Numbered from the stretch's first letter, positions 1 through 8,723 are shown. The stretch: DNA of 64,000 nucleotides from an uncultured Muribaculaceae bacterium (GCA_910584055.1 CAJTZS010000023.1:1-64000), one strand, 5' to 3'. Translations and numbers: made by a program. The notes: generated by a model from the letters alone, not told the origin.

Positions 1-404
1 TGGGTTTAAGAAAAAGACAATCAGCCGAGGCTATCAAGGAGGCACGCAAGAGCGAGTATTTCGCAAAGCTCCACAACGTGCCCAGCTCTCCGCGCAAGAT
101 GCGCCTTGTGGTCGACATGATTCGCGGCCAGGAGGCTTTCAAGGCTCTCGGAATACTGAAATTTTCCAATAAAGAGGCATCCCGCAAAGTGGAGAAACTT
201 CTCCGTTCGGCTATCGCCAACTGGGAGCAGAAGAATGAACGCAAGGCAGAGGCCGGCGAGCTTTTCGTGAAGACAGTCTTCGTTGACTGCGCTCCGATGC
301 TCAAACGTCTTCGTCCCGCGCCCCAGGGCCGCGGATACCGCATCCGCAAGCGCTCCAATCACGTGACATTGTTCGTGGACACAATTAATAACGAAAAAGC
401 TTAA
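1..404 (+). CDS. rplV: 50S ribosomal protein L22 (5' end just cut)
   Basis: Large-subunit protein uL22, which binds 23S rRNA and lines the exit tunnel. The frame is open from base 3 and the window begins with 'tg' followed by GGT TTA AGA, so only the A of the ATG is probably missing, giving about 134 residues. The conserved VPSSPRKMRLVVDMIRG block and the C-terminal RGYRIRKRSNHVT segment are both present. It is the first visible gene of the S10-spc-alpha cluster; rpsC follows after 9 bases, consistent with one transcript. An internal ATG at 78 would remove conserved N-terminal sequence and is not the start. Confidence 0.95.
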   Translation, partial: GLRKRQSAEAIKEARKSEYFAKLHNVPSSPRKMRLVVDMIRGQEAFKALGILKFSNKEASRKVEKLLRSAIANWEQKNERKAEAGELFVKTVFVDCAPMLKRLRPAPQGRGYRIRKRSNHVTLFVDTINNEKA

Positions 405-413
405 TTTGCAAAG

Positions 414-1145
414 ATGGGACAGAAAGTTAATCCAATCAGCAACCGTCTCGGAGTGATCCGCGGTTGGGACTCAAACTGGTATGGTGGAAAGAAATACGGT
501 GACACCCTTCTTGAGGACTCGAAGATCCGTAAATATCTCCACACTCGTCTTGCAAAGGCAAGCGTGTCCAGAATCATCATTGAGCGTACCCTCAAGATGG
601 CGACAGTGACTATCTGCACATCTCGTCCGGGTATGATTATCGGTAAAGGCGGCAAGGATGTCGATGCTTTGAAGGAAGAGCTCAAGAAGCTTACCGACAA
701 AGAGGTTCAGATCAACATCCATGAGATCAAGCGTCCCGAACTCGATGCCGAGATCGTGGCTTCAAACATCGCCCGTCAGATTGAGAACAAGGTGGCTTAC
801 CGCCGCGCAGTGAAGATGGCTATCGCCTCAACGATGCGCATGGGCGCCGAGGGTATCAAGGTTCAGGTGTCAGGTCGTCTCAACGGCGCCGAGATGGCAC
901 GCTCCGAGATGTTCAAGGAAGGCCGCACACCGCTCCACACACTCCGCGCCGATATCGACTATGCTTTGGTCGAGGCTCTCACCAAGGTCGGCATCATCGG
1001 TATCAAGGTATGGATCTGCCGTGGCGAGATCTATGGCAAGAAGGAGCTGACTCCGGCATATGCCATCGGTCAGAAAGAGACAGGCCGTCCGCAGGGCGGC
1101 GGTCGCAAGGGTGGTTTCCGCAATAAGAAAAACAACAACCGATAA
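414..1145 (+). CDS. rpsC: 30S ribosomal protein S3
   Basis: Small-subunit protein uS3, at the mRNA entry channel. At 243 residues it is the usual Bacteroidetes length. It begins MGQKVNPISNRLG, carries the type-2 KH motif (PGMIIGKGGKDVDAL, about residues 63-77) and the C-terminal S3 signature around GRLNGAEMARSE, and ends in a basic, Asn-rich tail. It lies between rplV and rplP in conserved order. Confidence 0.98.
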   Translation: MGQKVNPISNRLGVIRGWDSNWYGGKKYGDTLLEDSKIRKYLHTRLAKASVSRIIIERTLKMATVTICTSRPGMIIGKGGKDVDALKEELKKLTDKEVQINIHEIKRPELDAEIVASNIARQIENKVAYRRAVKMAIASTMRMGAEGIKVQVSGRLNGAEMARSEMFKEGRTPLHTLRADIDYALVEALTKVGIIGIKVWICRGEIYGKKELTPAYAIGQKETGRPQGGGRKGGFRNKKNNNR

Positions 1146-1160
1146 ATAAGCTCAAGAAAC

Positions 1161-1592
1161 ATGTTACAACCTAAGAAAACGAGATACCGCCGTTCGCAGA
1201 AAGGCCGTATGAAGGGTGAGGCCCAGCGTGGCAATCAGCTTGCATTCGGTTCGTTCGGCATCAAGACACTCGACTCCAAATGGATCACCGGCCGCCAGAT
1301 CGAGGCCGCCCGTGTCGCCGTGACACGCTATATGCAGCGTCAGGGTCAGATATGGATCCGTATATTCCCCGACAAGCCGATCACTAAAAAGCCTGCCGAG
1401 GTCCGAATGGGTAAAGGTAAAGGTAATCCCGAGGGATTCGTAGCGCCCGTTACTCCGGGACGCATCCTCATCGAGGTTGAAGGTGTGCCATATGATGTAG
1501 CCAAGGAGGCTCTTCGCCTGGCAGCCCAGAAACTTCCGGTGATCACTAAGTTCGTGGTTCGCCGCGACTATGACCCCTCACAGAATATCTAA
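1161..1592 (+). CDS. rplP: 50S ribosomal protein L16
   Basis: Large-subunit protein uL16, near the peptidyl-transferase centre. It has 143 residues, starts MLQPKKTRYRRSQKGRMKG and contains the conserved MGKGKGNPEGFVAPV block. It is followed not directly by rpmC but by an intrinsic terminator and a 275-base spacer, which is unusual for this cluster. Confidence 0.98.
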   Translation: MLQPKKTRYRRSQKGRMKGEAQRGNQLAFGSFGIKTLDSKWITGRQIEAARVAVTRYMQRQGQIWIRIFPDKPITKKPAEVRMGKGKGNPEGFVAPVTPGRILIEVEGVPYDVAKEALRLAAQKLPVITKFVVRRDYDPSQNI

Positions 1593-1606
1593 TCATTTAG
1601 CGAAAG

Positions 1607-1640
1607 AAAAAGCCGCCTTCAAGGCGGCTTTTTCTTTTTT
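1607..1640 (+). terminator. Intrinsic terminator inside the ribosomal cluster
   Basis: Perfect 7-bp GC-rich stem AGCCGCC (1611-1617) / GGCGGCT (1623-1629) with a TTCAA loop. Flanking A and T runs extend it, and a T-rich tract (1630-1640) follows. It lies 15 bases after the rplP stop, so many transcripts from the upstream S10 half should end here. Confidence 0.8.
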
Positions 1641-1694
1641 GGGCGGAATCGCGAAAAAATCGCGAAAAAATTTTTATAATCGCAATATTTTCAG

Positions 1695-1702
1695 TATCTT
1701 TG
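1695..1702 (+). promoter_or_regulatory. Bacteroidetes -7 element upstream of rpmC
   Basis: TATCTTTG matches the Bacteroidetes sigma-ABfr -7 consensus TAnnTTTG exactly. No clear -33 TTTG is seen at the normal spacing. It would restart transcription after the 1607-1640 terminator and leave a leader of about 160 nt before rpmC (1868). Nothing coding is convincing in 1593-1867. Confidence 0.5.
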
Positions 1703-1867
1703 CGGTCGAATTTCGGTTTTTGCGGGTTTCGCAGGTTGTATACTCGGTTATACAGCCCGAGGAACTTGCAATAAAATCGTGAATGTCGGCATGTGAAAGT
1801 GCTGAGAGTCAGAACGCTTGAAAAACGAGGAGGGTGCAAGCCCGAATCAAGTCAATAATAATTAACA

Positions 1868-2089
1868 ATGAAAAAGGAAGAAATCAAGGAATTAAGCATT
1901 CAGGAGCTTGTTGCCCAGATAGAGGCGGCAGAGAAGGCTTATCGTGAATTGAAAGTAGCGCACGCGATATCTCCCGTAGACAATCCAGCGAAGATCACCA
2001 AAGACCGTCGCGCGATTGCCCGCTTGAAGACAGTGTTGCGCCAGAAGGAAATCGCCGCCGCCAAGGAGGCTGCTTCTGCAGTAAAGTAA
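1868..2089 (+). CDS. rpmC: 50S ribosomal protein L29
   Basis: Large-subunit protein uL29, at the exit-tunnel rim where trigger factor docks. It is 73 residues, mostly helical and charged, with the typical opening KKEEIKELSIQEL and an Ala/Lys-rich C-terminus. It starts the second half of the cluster after the unusual terminator-promoter spacer; rpsQ follows 22 bases later. Confidence 0.95.
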   Translation: MKKEEIKELSIQELVAQIEAAEKAYRELKVAHAISPVDNPAKITKDRRAIARLKTVLRQKEIAAAKEAASAVK

Positions 2090-2111
2090 TCCCCGTAAAG
2101 TATTTTTACAA

Positions 2112-2372
2112 ATGGAAGAGAAAAGAAATTTGAGAAAAGAGAGAATCGGGGTTGTTTCGAGCAACAAATGTGACAAGACGATCACAGTTGAAATCAAGTG
2201 GAAAGAGAAACACCCGATTTACGGCAAGTTTGTCAACAAGACAAAGAAGTATCACGCTCACGATGAGAACAACGAGTGCTCTATAGGCGACACAGTCCGT
2301 CTGATGGAGACGCGTCCGTTGAGCAAGACAAAGAGATGGAGACTGGTAGAAATCATCGAAAAAGTTAAGTAA
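2112..2372 (+). CDS. rpsQ: 30S ribosomal protein S17
   Basis: Small-subunit protein uS17, an OB-fold 16S rRNA binder important in early assembly. It has 86 residues with the conserved RKERIGVVSSNKCDKTITV segment and the signature around HDENNECSIGDTVRLMETRPLSKTK. It is followed by rplN after two bases. Confidence 0.97.
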   Translation: MEEKRNLRKERIGVVSSNKCDKTITVEIKWKEKHPIYGKFVNKTKKYHAHDENNECSIGDTVRLMETRPLSKTKRWRLVEIIEKVK

Positions 2373-2374
2373 TC

Positions 2375-2740
2375 ATGATCCAGACAGAATCCCGATTGAC
2401 AGTAGCGGACAACAGCGGGGCCAAAGAGGCTCTCTGTATCCATGTGCTTGGCGGCACGGGCCGCCGTTATGCCAGCGTAGGCGACATCATCGTTGTAACC
2501 GTGAAGAGCACCATCCCTTCATCCGATGTTAAGAAGGGGACGGTGTCGAAGGCTGTTGTGGTTCGCACAAAGAAGGAGATCCGCCGTCCGGACGGAAGCT
2601 ATATCCGTTTCGACGACAATGCCTGCGTGCTTCTTAACAACGCCGGTGAAATCCGCGGCACACGTATCTTCGGCCCGGTAGCCCGTGAGTTGCGTGCCAC
2701 AAACATGAAAATCGTGTCTCTGGCACCTGAAGTTCTTTAA
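2375..2740 (+). CDS. rplN: 50S ribosomal protein L14
   Basis: Large-subunit protein uL14, at the subunit interface. It has 121 residues, starts MIQTESRLTVADNSGAKE and keeps the IFGPVARELR segment near the end. It lies in conserved order between rpsQ and rplX. Confidence 0.98.
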   Translation: MIQTESRLTVADNSGAKEALCIHVLGGTGRRYASVGDIIVVTVKSTIPSSDVKKGTVSKAVVVRTKKEIRRPDGSYIRFDDNACVLLNNAGEIRGTRIFGPVARELRATNMKIVSLAPEVL

Positions 2741-2764
2741 TCGTCTTAAACCGTAAGTAGAAAA

Positions 2765-3085
2765 ATGGCAAAATTGCATATAAAGAAGGGTGACACAGTC
2801 TATGTCAACGCCGGCGACGACAAAGGCAAGACAGGACGCGTGCTCCAGGTGTTGGTGAAGAAGAACCGCGCCGTAGTGGAGGGTGTCAACATCGTGTCGA
2901 AGAGCACAAAGCCCACCGCCAAATATCCGCAGGGAGGCATCGTAAAGATGGAGGCCCCCGTGCATATTTCTAATTTGAATGTATTGGACCCGAAAACCGG
3001 CAAGCCGACCCGCATCGGCCGTCGTCTGAACGATGCCGGCAAGTTGGTACGTTATTCCAAAAAATCAGGAGAGGAGATTAAGTAA
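2765..3085 (+). CDS. rplX: 50S ribosomal protein L24
   Basis: Large-subunit protein uL24, an assembly initiator with a KOW motif (KKGDTVYVNAGDDKGKTGRV, about residues 7-26). It has 106 residues. Its stop codon overlaps the rplE start by one base (TAATG), so the two are probably translationally coupled. Confidence 0.97.
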   Translation: MAKLHIKKGDTVYVNAGDDKGKTGRVLQVLVKKNRAVVEGVNIVSKSTKPTAKYPQGGIVKMEAPVHISNLNVLDPKTGKPTRIGRRLNDAGKLVRYSKKSGEEIK

Positions 3086-3624
3086 TGAGCACAACTCTTA
3101 GCAAAGACTATAAGGAAAGAATAGTTCCGGAGCTCACGGAGGAATTCAAATACACCACCGTGATGCAGGTTCCCCGCCTGGAGAAGATCGTGATCAACCA
3201 GGGACTCGGCGCTGCAACCCAGGACAAGAAACTGATCGAGACTGCAATCAATGAGCTTACGGCCATCACAGGCCAGAAGGCTGTACCCACCCTTTCGAGG
3301 AAGGATATCTCAAACTTCAAGCTCCGTAAGAAAATGCCCATCGGCGCGATGGTAACGCTCCGCCGCGACAAGATGTATGAATTCCTGGAGCGTCTGGTAA
3401 GGGTTGCCCTCCCGCGTATCCGCGACTTCAAGGGTATCAACTCCAAGCTCGACGGCCGTGGAAACTACACGCTCGGCATCACAGAGCAGATCATTTTCCC
3501 CGAGATCAACATCGACAATGTTCCGAAACTGCAGGGTATGAACATCACCTTCGTTACATCGGCCAAGACCGATGAAGAAGGTTTCGCACTTCTCAAGAAA
3601 TTCGGACTTCCCTTCAAAAAATAA
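3085..3624 (+). CDS. rplE: 50S ribosomal protein L5
   Basis: Large-subunit protein uL5, which binds 5S rRNA in the central protuberance. It has 179 residues, with the conserved LEKIVINQGLG and LDGRGNYTLGITEQIIFPEI segments. The ATG at 3085 is fixed by the one-base overlap with the rplX stop. Confidence 0.98.
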   Translation: MSTTLSKDYKERIVPELTEEFKYTTVMQVPRLEKIVINQGLGAATQDKKLIETAINELTAITGQKAVPTLSRKDISNFKLRKKMPIGAMVTLRRDKMYEFLERLVRVALPRIRDFKGINSKLDGRGNYTLGITEQIIFPEINIDNVPKLQGMNITFVTSAKTDEEGFALLKKFGLPFKK

Positions 3625-3630
3625 TTCGAC

Positions 3631-3933
3631 ATGGCAAAAGAATCAATGAAAGCCCGCGAGGTAAAGCGTCAGCGCATGGTGGCTAAATATGCCGAGAAGA
3701 AGGCAGCCCTTAAGAAAGCCGCTCTCGCCGATGCCGAAGGCAACATCGACTACGAGGCGCTCACCAAGCTTCAGAAGCTTCCCAAGAACGCTTCAAAGGT
3801 GAGACTTCACAACCGTTGCGAGATCACGGGCCGTCCCAAAGGATACATGCGTCAGTTCGGCATCTCCAGAATCCAGTTCCGCGAGATGGCAAGCGCAGGA
3901 CTCATTCCCGGAGTAAAGAAGGCAAGCTGGTAA
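3631..3933 (+). CDS. rpsN: 30S ribosomal protein S14, zinc-free type
   Basis: Small-subunit protein uS14. It has 100 residues, the long zinc-free form, with no paired Cys-x-x-Cys. The conserved C-terminal block VRLHNRCEITGRPKGYMRQFGISR is cut here only by my description; the invariant SASW-like end is KKASW. The N-terminal half is rich in Lys and Ala. A 101-base spacer with no visible gene precedes rpsH. Confidence 0.96.
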   Translation: MAKESMKAREVKRQRMVAKYAEKKAALKKAALADAEGNIDYEALTKLQKLPKNASKVRLHNRCEITGRPKGYMRQFGISRIQFREMASAGLIPGVKKASW

Positions 3934-4034
3934 TCAATGGTTACCGGCGGCCTCCGGCTCCGACCATAAACAGAAAAAATAAGAGAGTATTAAATATTGT
4001 TCAGTATATCTGAATCAATTTAACAATCTAAACA

Positions 4035-4433
4035 ATGACTGATCCAATAGCAGATTATTTGACAAGATTGAGAAACGCCATCCGCGCAGGACACCGCGTG
4101 GTGGAGATTCCGTCTTCCAAAATGAAAAAGGAGATCACAAAAATCCTTTTCGAGCAGGGCTATATCCTCAACTACAAGTTTGAGGAGGGCACTACCCCCC
4201 AGGGTACCATCAAGATAGCCTTGAAGTATGATCCGGTCGACAAGGTGAATGCAATCAAGAATCTTCACCGCGTTTCGCGTCCGGGTCTGCGCCAGTATAC
4301 AGGTTACAAAGAGATGCCCCGCGTGCTCAACGGACTCGGTATCGCGATCCTCTCAACTTCCCAGGGCGTGATGACCAACAAAGAGGCCAAGGAGCGTAAG
4401 ATCGGCGGCGAAGTATTGTGTTACGTTTATTAA
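4035..4433 (+). CDS. rpsH: 30S ribosomal protein S8
   Basis: Small-subunit protein uS8, which binds the central domain of 16S rRNA and in some bacteria represses the spc operon. It has 132 residues, starting MTDPIADYLTRLRNA and containing the C-terminal signature STSQGVMTNKEAKERKIGGE. rplF follows after 12 bases with a recognisable AAGGAGG just before its start. Confidence 0.98.
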   Translation: MTDPIADYLTRLRNAIRAGHRVVEIPSSKMKKEITKILFEQGYILNYKFEEGTTPQGTIKIALKYDPVDKVNAIKNLHRVSRPGLRQYTGYKEMPRVLNGLGIAILSTSQGVMTNKEAKERKIGGEVLCYVY

Positions 4434-4445
4434 AAAGGAGGTATT

Positions 4446-5000
4446 ATGTCAAGAATAGGTAAAGCACCCATTGAGATACCTGCCGGCGTAACCGTACAGG
4501 TGAAAGACAACGTAGTGACCGTAAAGGGTCCCAAGGGAGAACTCTCACAGGAGGTCAATCCCGATATCACAGTCAAGGTAGAGGATGGCCACGTGGTTCT
4601 GACTCGTCCGACCGACGACAAGGAGCACCGCGCCATGCACGGTCTTTACCGCGCACTCGTTCACAACATGGTTGTGGGTGTGTCGGAAGGCTACAAGAAG
4701 GAGATGGAGCTTGTGGGCGTAGGTTACCGCGCCGCAGCCACAGGTCAGGTTCTCGAACTCGCCTTAGGCTTTTCACATGCTATCTATATCAAGCTTCCCA
4801 AGGAGATCAAGGTAGAGGCCAAGACCGAGCGTAACAAGAACCCGCTCATCATTCTCGAGAGCAGCGACAAGCAGCTTCTGGGTCAGGTGTGCGCCAAGAT
4901 CCGTTCGCTTCGCAAGCCTGAACCTTACAAGGGTAAAGGTATTAAGTTTGTCGGTGAGATCATCCGCCGCAAGAGTGGAAAATCGGCTAACGCCAAATAA
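4446..5000 (+). CDS. rplF: 50S ribosomal protein L6
   Basis: Large-subunit protein uL6, near the factor-binding site. It has 184 residues, starting MSRIGKAPIEIPAGV, with the C-terminal signature KPEPYKGKGIKF. AAGGAGG at 4435-4441 is a rare strong Shine-Dalgarno sequence in this AT-leader-preferring lineage and fixes the start. Confidence 0.98.
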   Translation: MSRIGKAPIEIPAGVTVQVKDNVVTVKGPKGELSQEVNPDITVKVEDGHVVLTRPTDDKEHRAMHGLYRALVHNMVVGVSEGYKKEMELVGVGYRAAATGQVLELALGFSHAIYIKLPKEIKVEAKTERNKNPLIILESSDKQLLGQVCAKIRSLRKPEPYKGKGIKFVGEIIRRKSGKSANAK

Positions 5001-5013
5001 AAATTGAGGAACT

Positions 5014-5355
5014 ATGATATCCAAGACAGCAAGAAGAAATAAAATAAAGAACCGCATCCGCGGCAAAATTTCCGGCACTGCAGCGCGTCCCCGCATGAGC
5101 GTGTTCCGCAGCAACAAGGGAATTTATGTGCAGCTCATCGACGACCTCGCCGGCGCAACGCTCTGCGCAGCGTCTTCCAAGGGTCTTGAGGGAGGCACAA
5201 AGACTGAGGTTGCCGCCAAAGTCGGTGAAGAGATAGCAAAGAAGGCCCAGGAGAAGGGTATCGAGACAGTCGTTTTCGACCGTAACGGTTATCTTTTCCA
5301 TGGCAGAGTGAAATCATTGGCCGATGCAGCCCGCAATGGAGGTCTTAAATTTTAA
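5014..5355 (+). CDS. rplR: 50S ribosomal protein L18
   Basis: Large-subunit protein uL18, a 5S rRNA binder. It has 113 residues with an Arg/Lys-rich N-terminus, the RPRMSVFRSNKGIYVQLIDD block, and the end FDRNGYLFHGRVKSLADAAR. It is in conserved order between rplF and rpsE. Confidence 0.97.
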   Translation: MISKTARRNKIKNRIRGKISGTAARPRMSVFRSNKGIYVQLIDDLAGATLCAASSKGLEGGTKTEVAAKVGEEIAKKAQEKGIETVVFDRNGYLFHGRVKSLADAARNGGLKF

Positions 5356-5363
5356 ATTGAATC

Positions 5364-5885
5364 ATGGCAAAGAGAAATAACAGAGTTAAGTCCACAAATG
5401 ATTTGGAATTGAAAGACCGTCTCGTGGCCATCAACCGTGTGACAAAGGTTACCAAGGGTGGTCGCGCGTTCAGCTTTGCAGCCATCGTCGTTGTCGGTAA
5501 CGAGGACGGTATCATAGGCTGGGGTCTCGGTAAAGCCAATGAGGTTACCGCCGCCATCGCCAAAGGCGTTGAGACAGCGAAGAAGAACCTTATCAAGGTT
5601 CCGGTGCACAAAGGCACAATCCCTCACGAGGTGAGCGCCAAGTTCGGCGGCTCGCGCATCTTCCTCAAGCCTGCCTCCGAGGGTACGGGAGTTAAGGCCG
5701 GTGGCGCTATGCGTGCAGTGCTCGAGAGCGTAGGCGTGACCGACGTGCTTGCAAAATCGAAAGGTTCGTCGAACCCCCACAACCTTGTGAAGGCTACTAT
5801 CGCAGCTCTCGATGAGCTCCGCAGCCCGATGCAGGTGGCTCAGAACCGTGGCGTGTCGGTAGAAAAAGTGTTTAACGGCAAATAA
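5364..5885 (+). CDS. rpsE: 30S ribosomal protein S5
   Basis: Small-subunit protein uS5, at the mRNA entry site and involved in decoding fidelity. It has 173 residues, with the double-stranded-RNA-binding-like N-terminal domain (about 18-83) and the conserved GIIGWGLGKANEV loop. rpmD begins 10 bases downstream. Confidence 0.98.
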   Translation: MAKRNNRVKSTNDLELKDRLVAINRVTKVTKGGRAFSFAAIVVVGNEDGIIGWGLGKANEVTAAIAKGVETAKKNLIKVPVHKGTIPHEVSAKFGGSRIFLKPASEGTGVKAGGAMRAVLESVGVTDVLAKSKGSSNPHNLVKATIAALDELRSPMQVAQNRGVSVEKVFNGK

Positions 5886-5894
5886 GAAGCAGAC

Positions 5895-6074
5895 ATGGCA
5901 CAGATAAAAATCACTCAGATAAAGAGCCGCATCAACGCTCCGAAAGTGCAGAAACTCACTCTCGACGCACTCGGACTCCGCAAGATGAATCATTCCGTGA
6001 TCAAGGAGGACAATCCTTCAGTGATGGGAATGGTAAAGAGGGTTCATCATTTAGTTGAAGTGACAAAACTCTAA
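5895..6074 (+). CDS. rpmD: 50S ribosomal protein L30
   Basis: Large-subunit protein uL30. It is a 59-residue frame, ATG at 5895 and TAA at 6072-6074, beginning MAQIKITQIKSRI and containing ALGLRKMNHSV and a C-terminal MVKRVHHLVEV. It fills the space between rpsE and rplO exactly where rpmD is expected. Confidence 0.95.
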   Translation: MAQIKITQIKSRINAPKVQKLTLDALGLRKMNHSVIKEDNPSVMGMVKRVHHLVEVTKL

Positions 6075-6089
6075 AAACACAGAAACGCA

Positions 6090-6536
6090 ATGAAACTACA
6101 TAATTTACAGCCGGCTCCCGGCAGCAACAAGGGTGACAAACGAGTAGGCCGCGGTCCGGGTTCGGGCTTCGGAGGCACATCGACCCGCGGTCACAAGGGT
6201 GCAAAGTCTCGTTCAGGTTATTCTCACAAGGTAGGTTTCGAAGGTGGTCAGATGCCGCTTCAGCGTCGAGTTCCGAAGTTCGGTTTCAAGAACATCAACC
6301 GCGTTGAATACAAGGCAATCAATCTTGACGCCCTTGAGGCTCTGGCTGCTGCCACGAACCAGACCAAGATCACGGTCGATGACCTTCGTCAGGCTGGCCT
6401 TGTTTCGAAGAAAGCTCTTGTCAAAGTGCTCGGTAACGGCTCAGTGACAAAGGCTCTCGAAGTAGAGGCAAACGCCTTCTCGAAGTCGGCAGAAGAAGCC
6501 ATCACGGCTGCCGGTGGAACCGTAATCAAAAAATAA
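6090..6536 (+). CDS. rplO: 50S ribosomal protein L15
   Basis: Large-subunit protein uL15, a late assembly protein. It has 148 residues, with the Gly-rich N-terminal extension (GRGPGSGFGGTSTRGHKG, about residues 19-36), the FEGGQMPLQRRVPKFGF block, and an Ala-rich C-terminal domain. It directly precedes secY. Confidence 0.98.
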   Translation: MKLHNLQPAPGSNKGDKRVGRGPGSGFGGTSTRGHKGAKSRSGYSHKVGFEGGQMPLQRRVPKFGFKNINRVEYKAINLDALEALAAATNQTKITVDDLRQAGLVSKKALVKVLGNGSVTKALEVEANAFSKSAEEAITAAGGTVIKK

Positions 6537-6548
6537 CGACAATTAACA

Positions 6549-7886
6549 ATGGGATTTACTAAAACAATAAAAAATATCTGGAGCGTAGAGGATCTCCGCA
6601 AACGCATCGGCATCACGCTGCTGCTGGTGATCATCTATCGTTTCGGATGCTACGTGGTCTTGCCGGGAATCAATCCCGACGAACTGCTGGCGCTTAAGAA
6701 TTTCACTGCCGACGGTCTGATGCAGCTGCTCGATATGTTCTCGGGAGGTGCATTCTCTCAGGCATCGATCTTCGCGCTGGGTATCATGCCATACATCACG
6801 GCTTCGATCGTGATCCAGCTCCTTGGCATGGTGCTTCCGGCGTTCCAGAAGATGCAGAGGGAGGGTGAGAGCGGAAGAATGAAGCTCAACCAATATACCC
6901 GTTATCTCACAGTGCTGATTCTTCTGCTCCAGGGACCGGCTTACCTTATGAACCTCAAATATCAGGTTCAGGCAGCCGGAGGTCACGTGGAGATGGGCTT
7001 CTGGACTGTGGCGTTCATGACCATTGTTCTTGCCGCGGGCTCCATGTTCATCATGTGGCTCGGAGAGCGTATCGACCAGAAAGGTGTGGGCAACGGTATC
7101 TCGTTCATCATCCTTATCGGTATCATCGCCCGTCTGCCGGAGGCTTTCATCCAGGAATTCACCGGACGACTGATGAACTCTCAGGGTGGCGGCCTCGTGC
7201 TCTTCCTGGTTGAGATCATCATCCTGCTCGCCGTAATCGCCGGTGCAGTGCTTCTGGTTCAGGGCACACGCAAGGTGCCCGTGCAGTATGCGAAAAGGGT
7301 TGTGGGCAACAAGCAGTATGGCGGTGCGCGCCAGTATATCCCCCTGAAGGTGAATGCTGCCGGCGTAATGCCTATCATCTTTGCCCAGGCGATTATGTTT
7401 ATCCCTGTAACTCTGGTTGGCTTCAGCACGAATCACACTGGTTTCTTCGGCGCGCTGACCGATATGTACGGATTCTGGTATAACCTGATTTATTTCATAA
7501 TGATCGTCGCCTTCACTTATTTCTACACGGCGATCACGGTTCGCCCCGCCCAGATGGCAGAGGACATGAAGCGTAACAACGGCTTCATTCCCGGCATCAA
7601 GCCCGGCAAGCCGACGGTAGATTACCTCGATTCCATCATGTCGCGCATCACGCTGCCCGGTTCAATCTTCCTGGGCATAGTGGCCATTCTCCCGGCCATC
7701 GCCCACATCTGCGGGTTGAACAGGAATTTCGCCTCATTCTTCGGCGGAACATCATTGCTGATTCTTGTAGGTGTTGTCCTTGACACCCTCCGTATCATAG
7801 AGGGTCACCTTCTCATGCGTCATTACGACGGTCTTATGAAGGATGGACGTATCAAGGGCCGCACAACAGGCAGCGGAGCCTTTTAA
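6549..7886 (+). CDS. secY: Preprotein translocase subunit SecY
   Basis: Channel-forming subunit of the SecYEG translocon in the inner membrane. It has 445 residues with about ten hydrophobic segments. Family signatures include the N-terminal RFGCYVVLPGIN and the second-segment MLDMFSGGAFSQASIFALGIMP type motif, plus GIMPYITASI and the C-terminal EGHLLMRHYDGLMK. Placement after rplO is universal in the spc operon. Confidence 0.98.
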   Translation: MGFTKTIKNIWSVEDLRKRIGITLLLVIIYRFGCYVVLPGINPDELLALKNFTADGLMQLLDMFSGGAFSQASIFALGIMPYITASIVIQLLGMVLPAFQKMQREGESGRMKLNQYTRYLTVLILLLQGPAYLMNLKYQVQAAGGHVEMGFWTVAFMTIVLAAGSMFIMWLGERIDQKGVGNGISFIILIGIIARLPEAFIQEFTGRLMNSQGGGLVLFLVEIIILLAVIAGAVLLVQGTRKVPVQYAKRVVGNKQYGGARQYIPLKVNAAGVMPIIFAQAIMFIPVTLVGFSTNHTGFFGALTDMYGFWYNLIYFIMIVAFTYFYTAITVRPAQMAEDMKRNNGFIPGIKPGKPTVDYLDSIMSRITLPGSIFLGIVAILPAIAHICGLNRNFASFFGGTSLLILVGVVLDTLRIIEGHLLMRHYDGLMKDGRIKGRTTGSGAF

Positions 7887-7913
7887 AGAATTGTAACTCG
7901 TTGGCAAATTGAT

Positions 7914-8696
7914 ATGATTTATCTCAAGACAGCTGAGGAAATTGAAAAAATGAAGGGGGCTTGCGACTTGGTGAGCCGCACCTTGGGGGAATGCGCCAAA
8001 TGGATAGCCCCCGGGGTGACAACCCTGAAACTGGATACAATAGCAAGAGAGTTTATCCTCGACAACGGGGGTAAGCCCTCATGCTTGGGTTATCATGGCT
8101 TTCCCGGCACGCTGTGCATAGAGGTTAACGAGACTGTGGTGCACGGATTCCCGTCGGCCTACACACTTCAGGAGGGCGACATCGTCGGTCTGGACTGCGT
8201 GGCCGAGCTTGACGGATATCACGGCGACAGCTGCTACACTTTCGCTGTAGGCGAGATCCCAGAGGCGACTGAGGCTCTTCTCAAGGTCACCAAGGAAAGC
8301 CTATATAAAGGGATTGAGGCTGCCAAGGCCGGCAAGAGAATCGGCGATATCTCCAACGCCGTGCAGACATATTGCGAGCGTCACGGCTATAGCGTGGTGC
8401 GCGAGATGTGCGGTCACGGCATAGGCAAAAGCATGCACGAGGATCCCGAGGTCCCCAACTACGGACGCCGGGGCATCGGACCGCTGCTCAAGCCGGGCAT
8501 GGTGATAGCCATAGAGCCTATGATCAATCTCGGCAGCAAGAATATCGTGATAAGCGACGACGGCTGGCAATGCCGCACGCGCGACCGCAAGCCGTCGGCA
8601 CATTACGAGCACACCATAGCTATCCATGCCACCGAGCCCGAGATCCTTACAACTTTCAAATACATTGAAGAGGCTCTCGGAGTCGCGCAGGCTTAA
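7914..8696 (+). CDS. map: Methionine aminopeptidase, type I
   Basis: Removes N-terminal Met from nascent proteins, using two metal ions. It has 260 residues of the pita-bread fold. Metal ligands are visible in VGLDCVAELDGYHGD (D), GHGIGKSMHEDPEVPNY (H), AIEPM (E) and the late HYEHTI region (E/H). It is in its common position between secY and infA. Confidence 0.97.
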   Translation: MIYLKTAEEIEKMKGACDLVSRTLGECAKWIAPGVTTLKLDTIAREFILDNGGKPSCLGYHGFPGTLCIEVNETVVHGFPSAYTLQEGDIVGLDCVAELDGYHGDSCYTFAVGEIPEATEALLKVTKESLYKGIEAAKAGKRIGDISNAVQTYCERHGYSVVREMCGHGIGKSMHEDPEVPNYGRRGIGPLLKPGMVIAIEPMINLGSKNIVISDDGWQCRTRDRKPSAHYEHTIAIHATEPEILTTFKYIEEALGVAQA

Positions 8697-8723
8697 GATA
8701 AATCAATCAAACCTATAATCAAT

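Noticed and set aside
1570..1782. Open frame of 70 codons across the rplP-rpmC spacer
   Set aside because: It overlaps rplP and reads through the terminator and promoter; the composition is not protein-like.
5352..5993. Minus-strand frame opposite rpsE
   Set aside because: Antisense shadow of a conserved ribosomal gene.
6543..7436. Long minus-strand frame of nearly 300 codons opposite secY
   Set aside because: It is a shadow of the secY codon pattern in GC-rich sequence with no homology that I can see.
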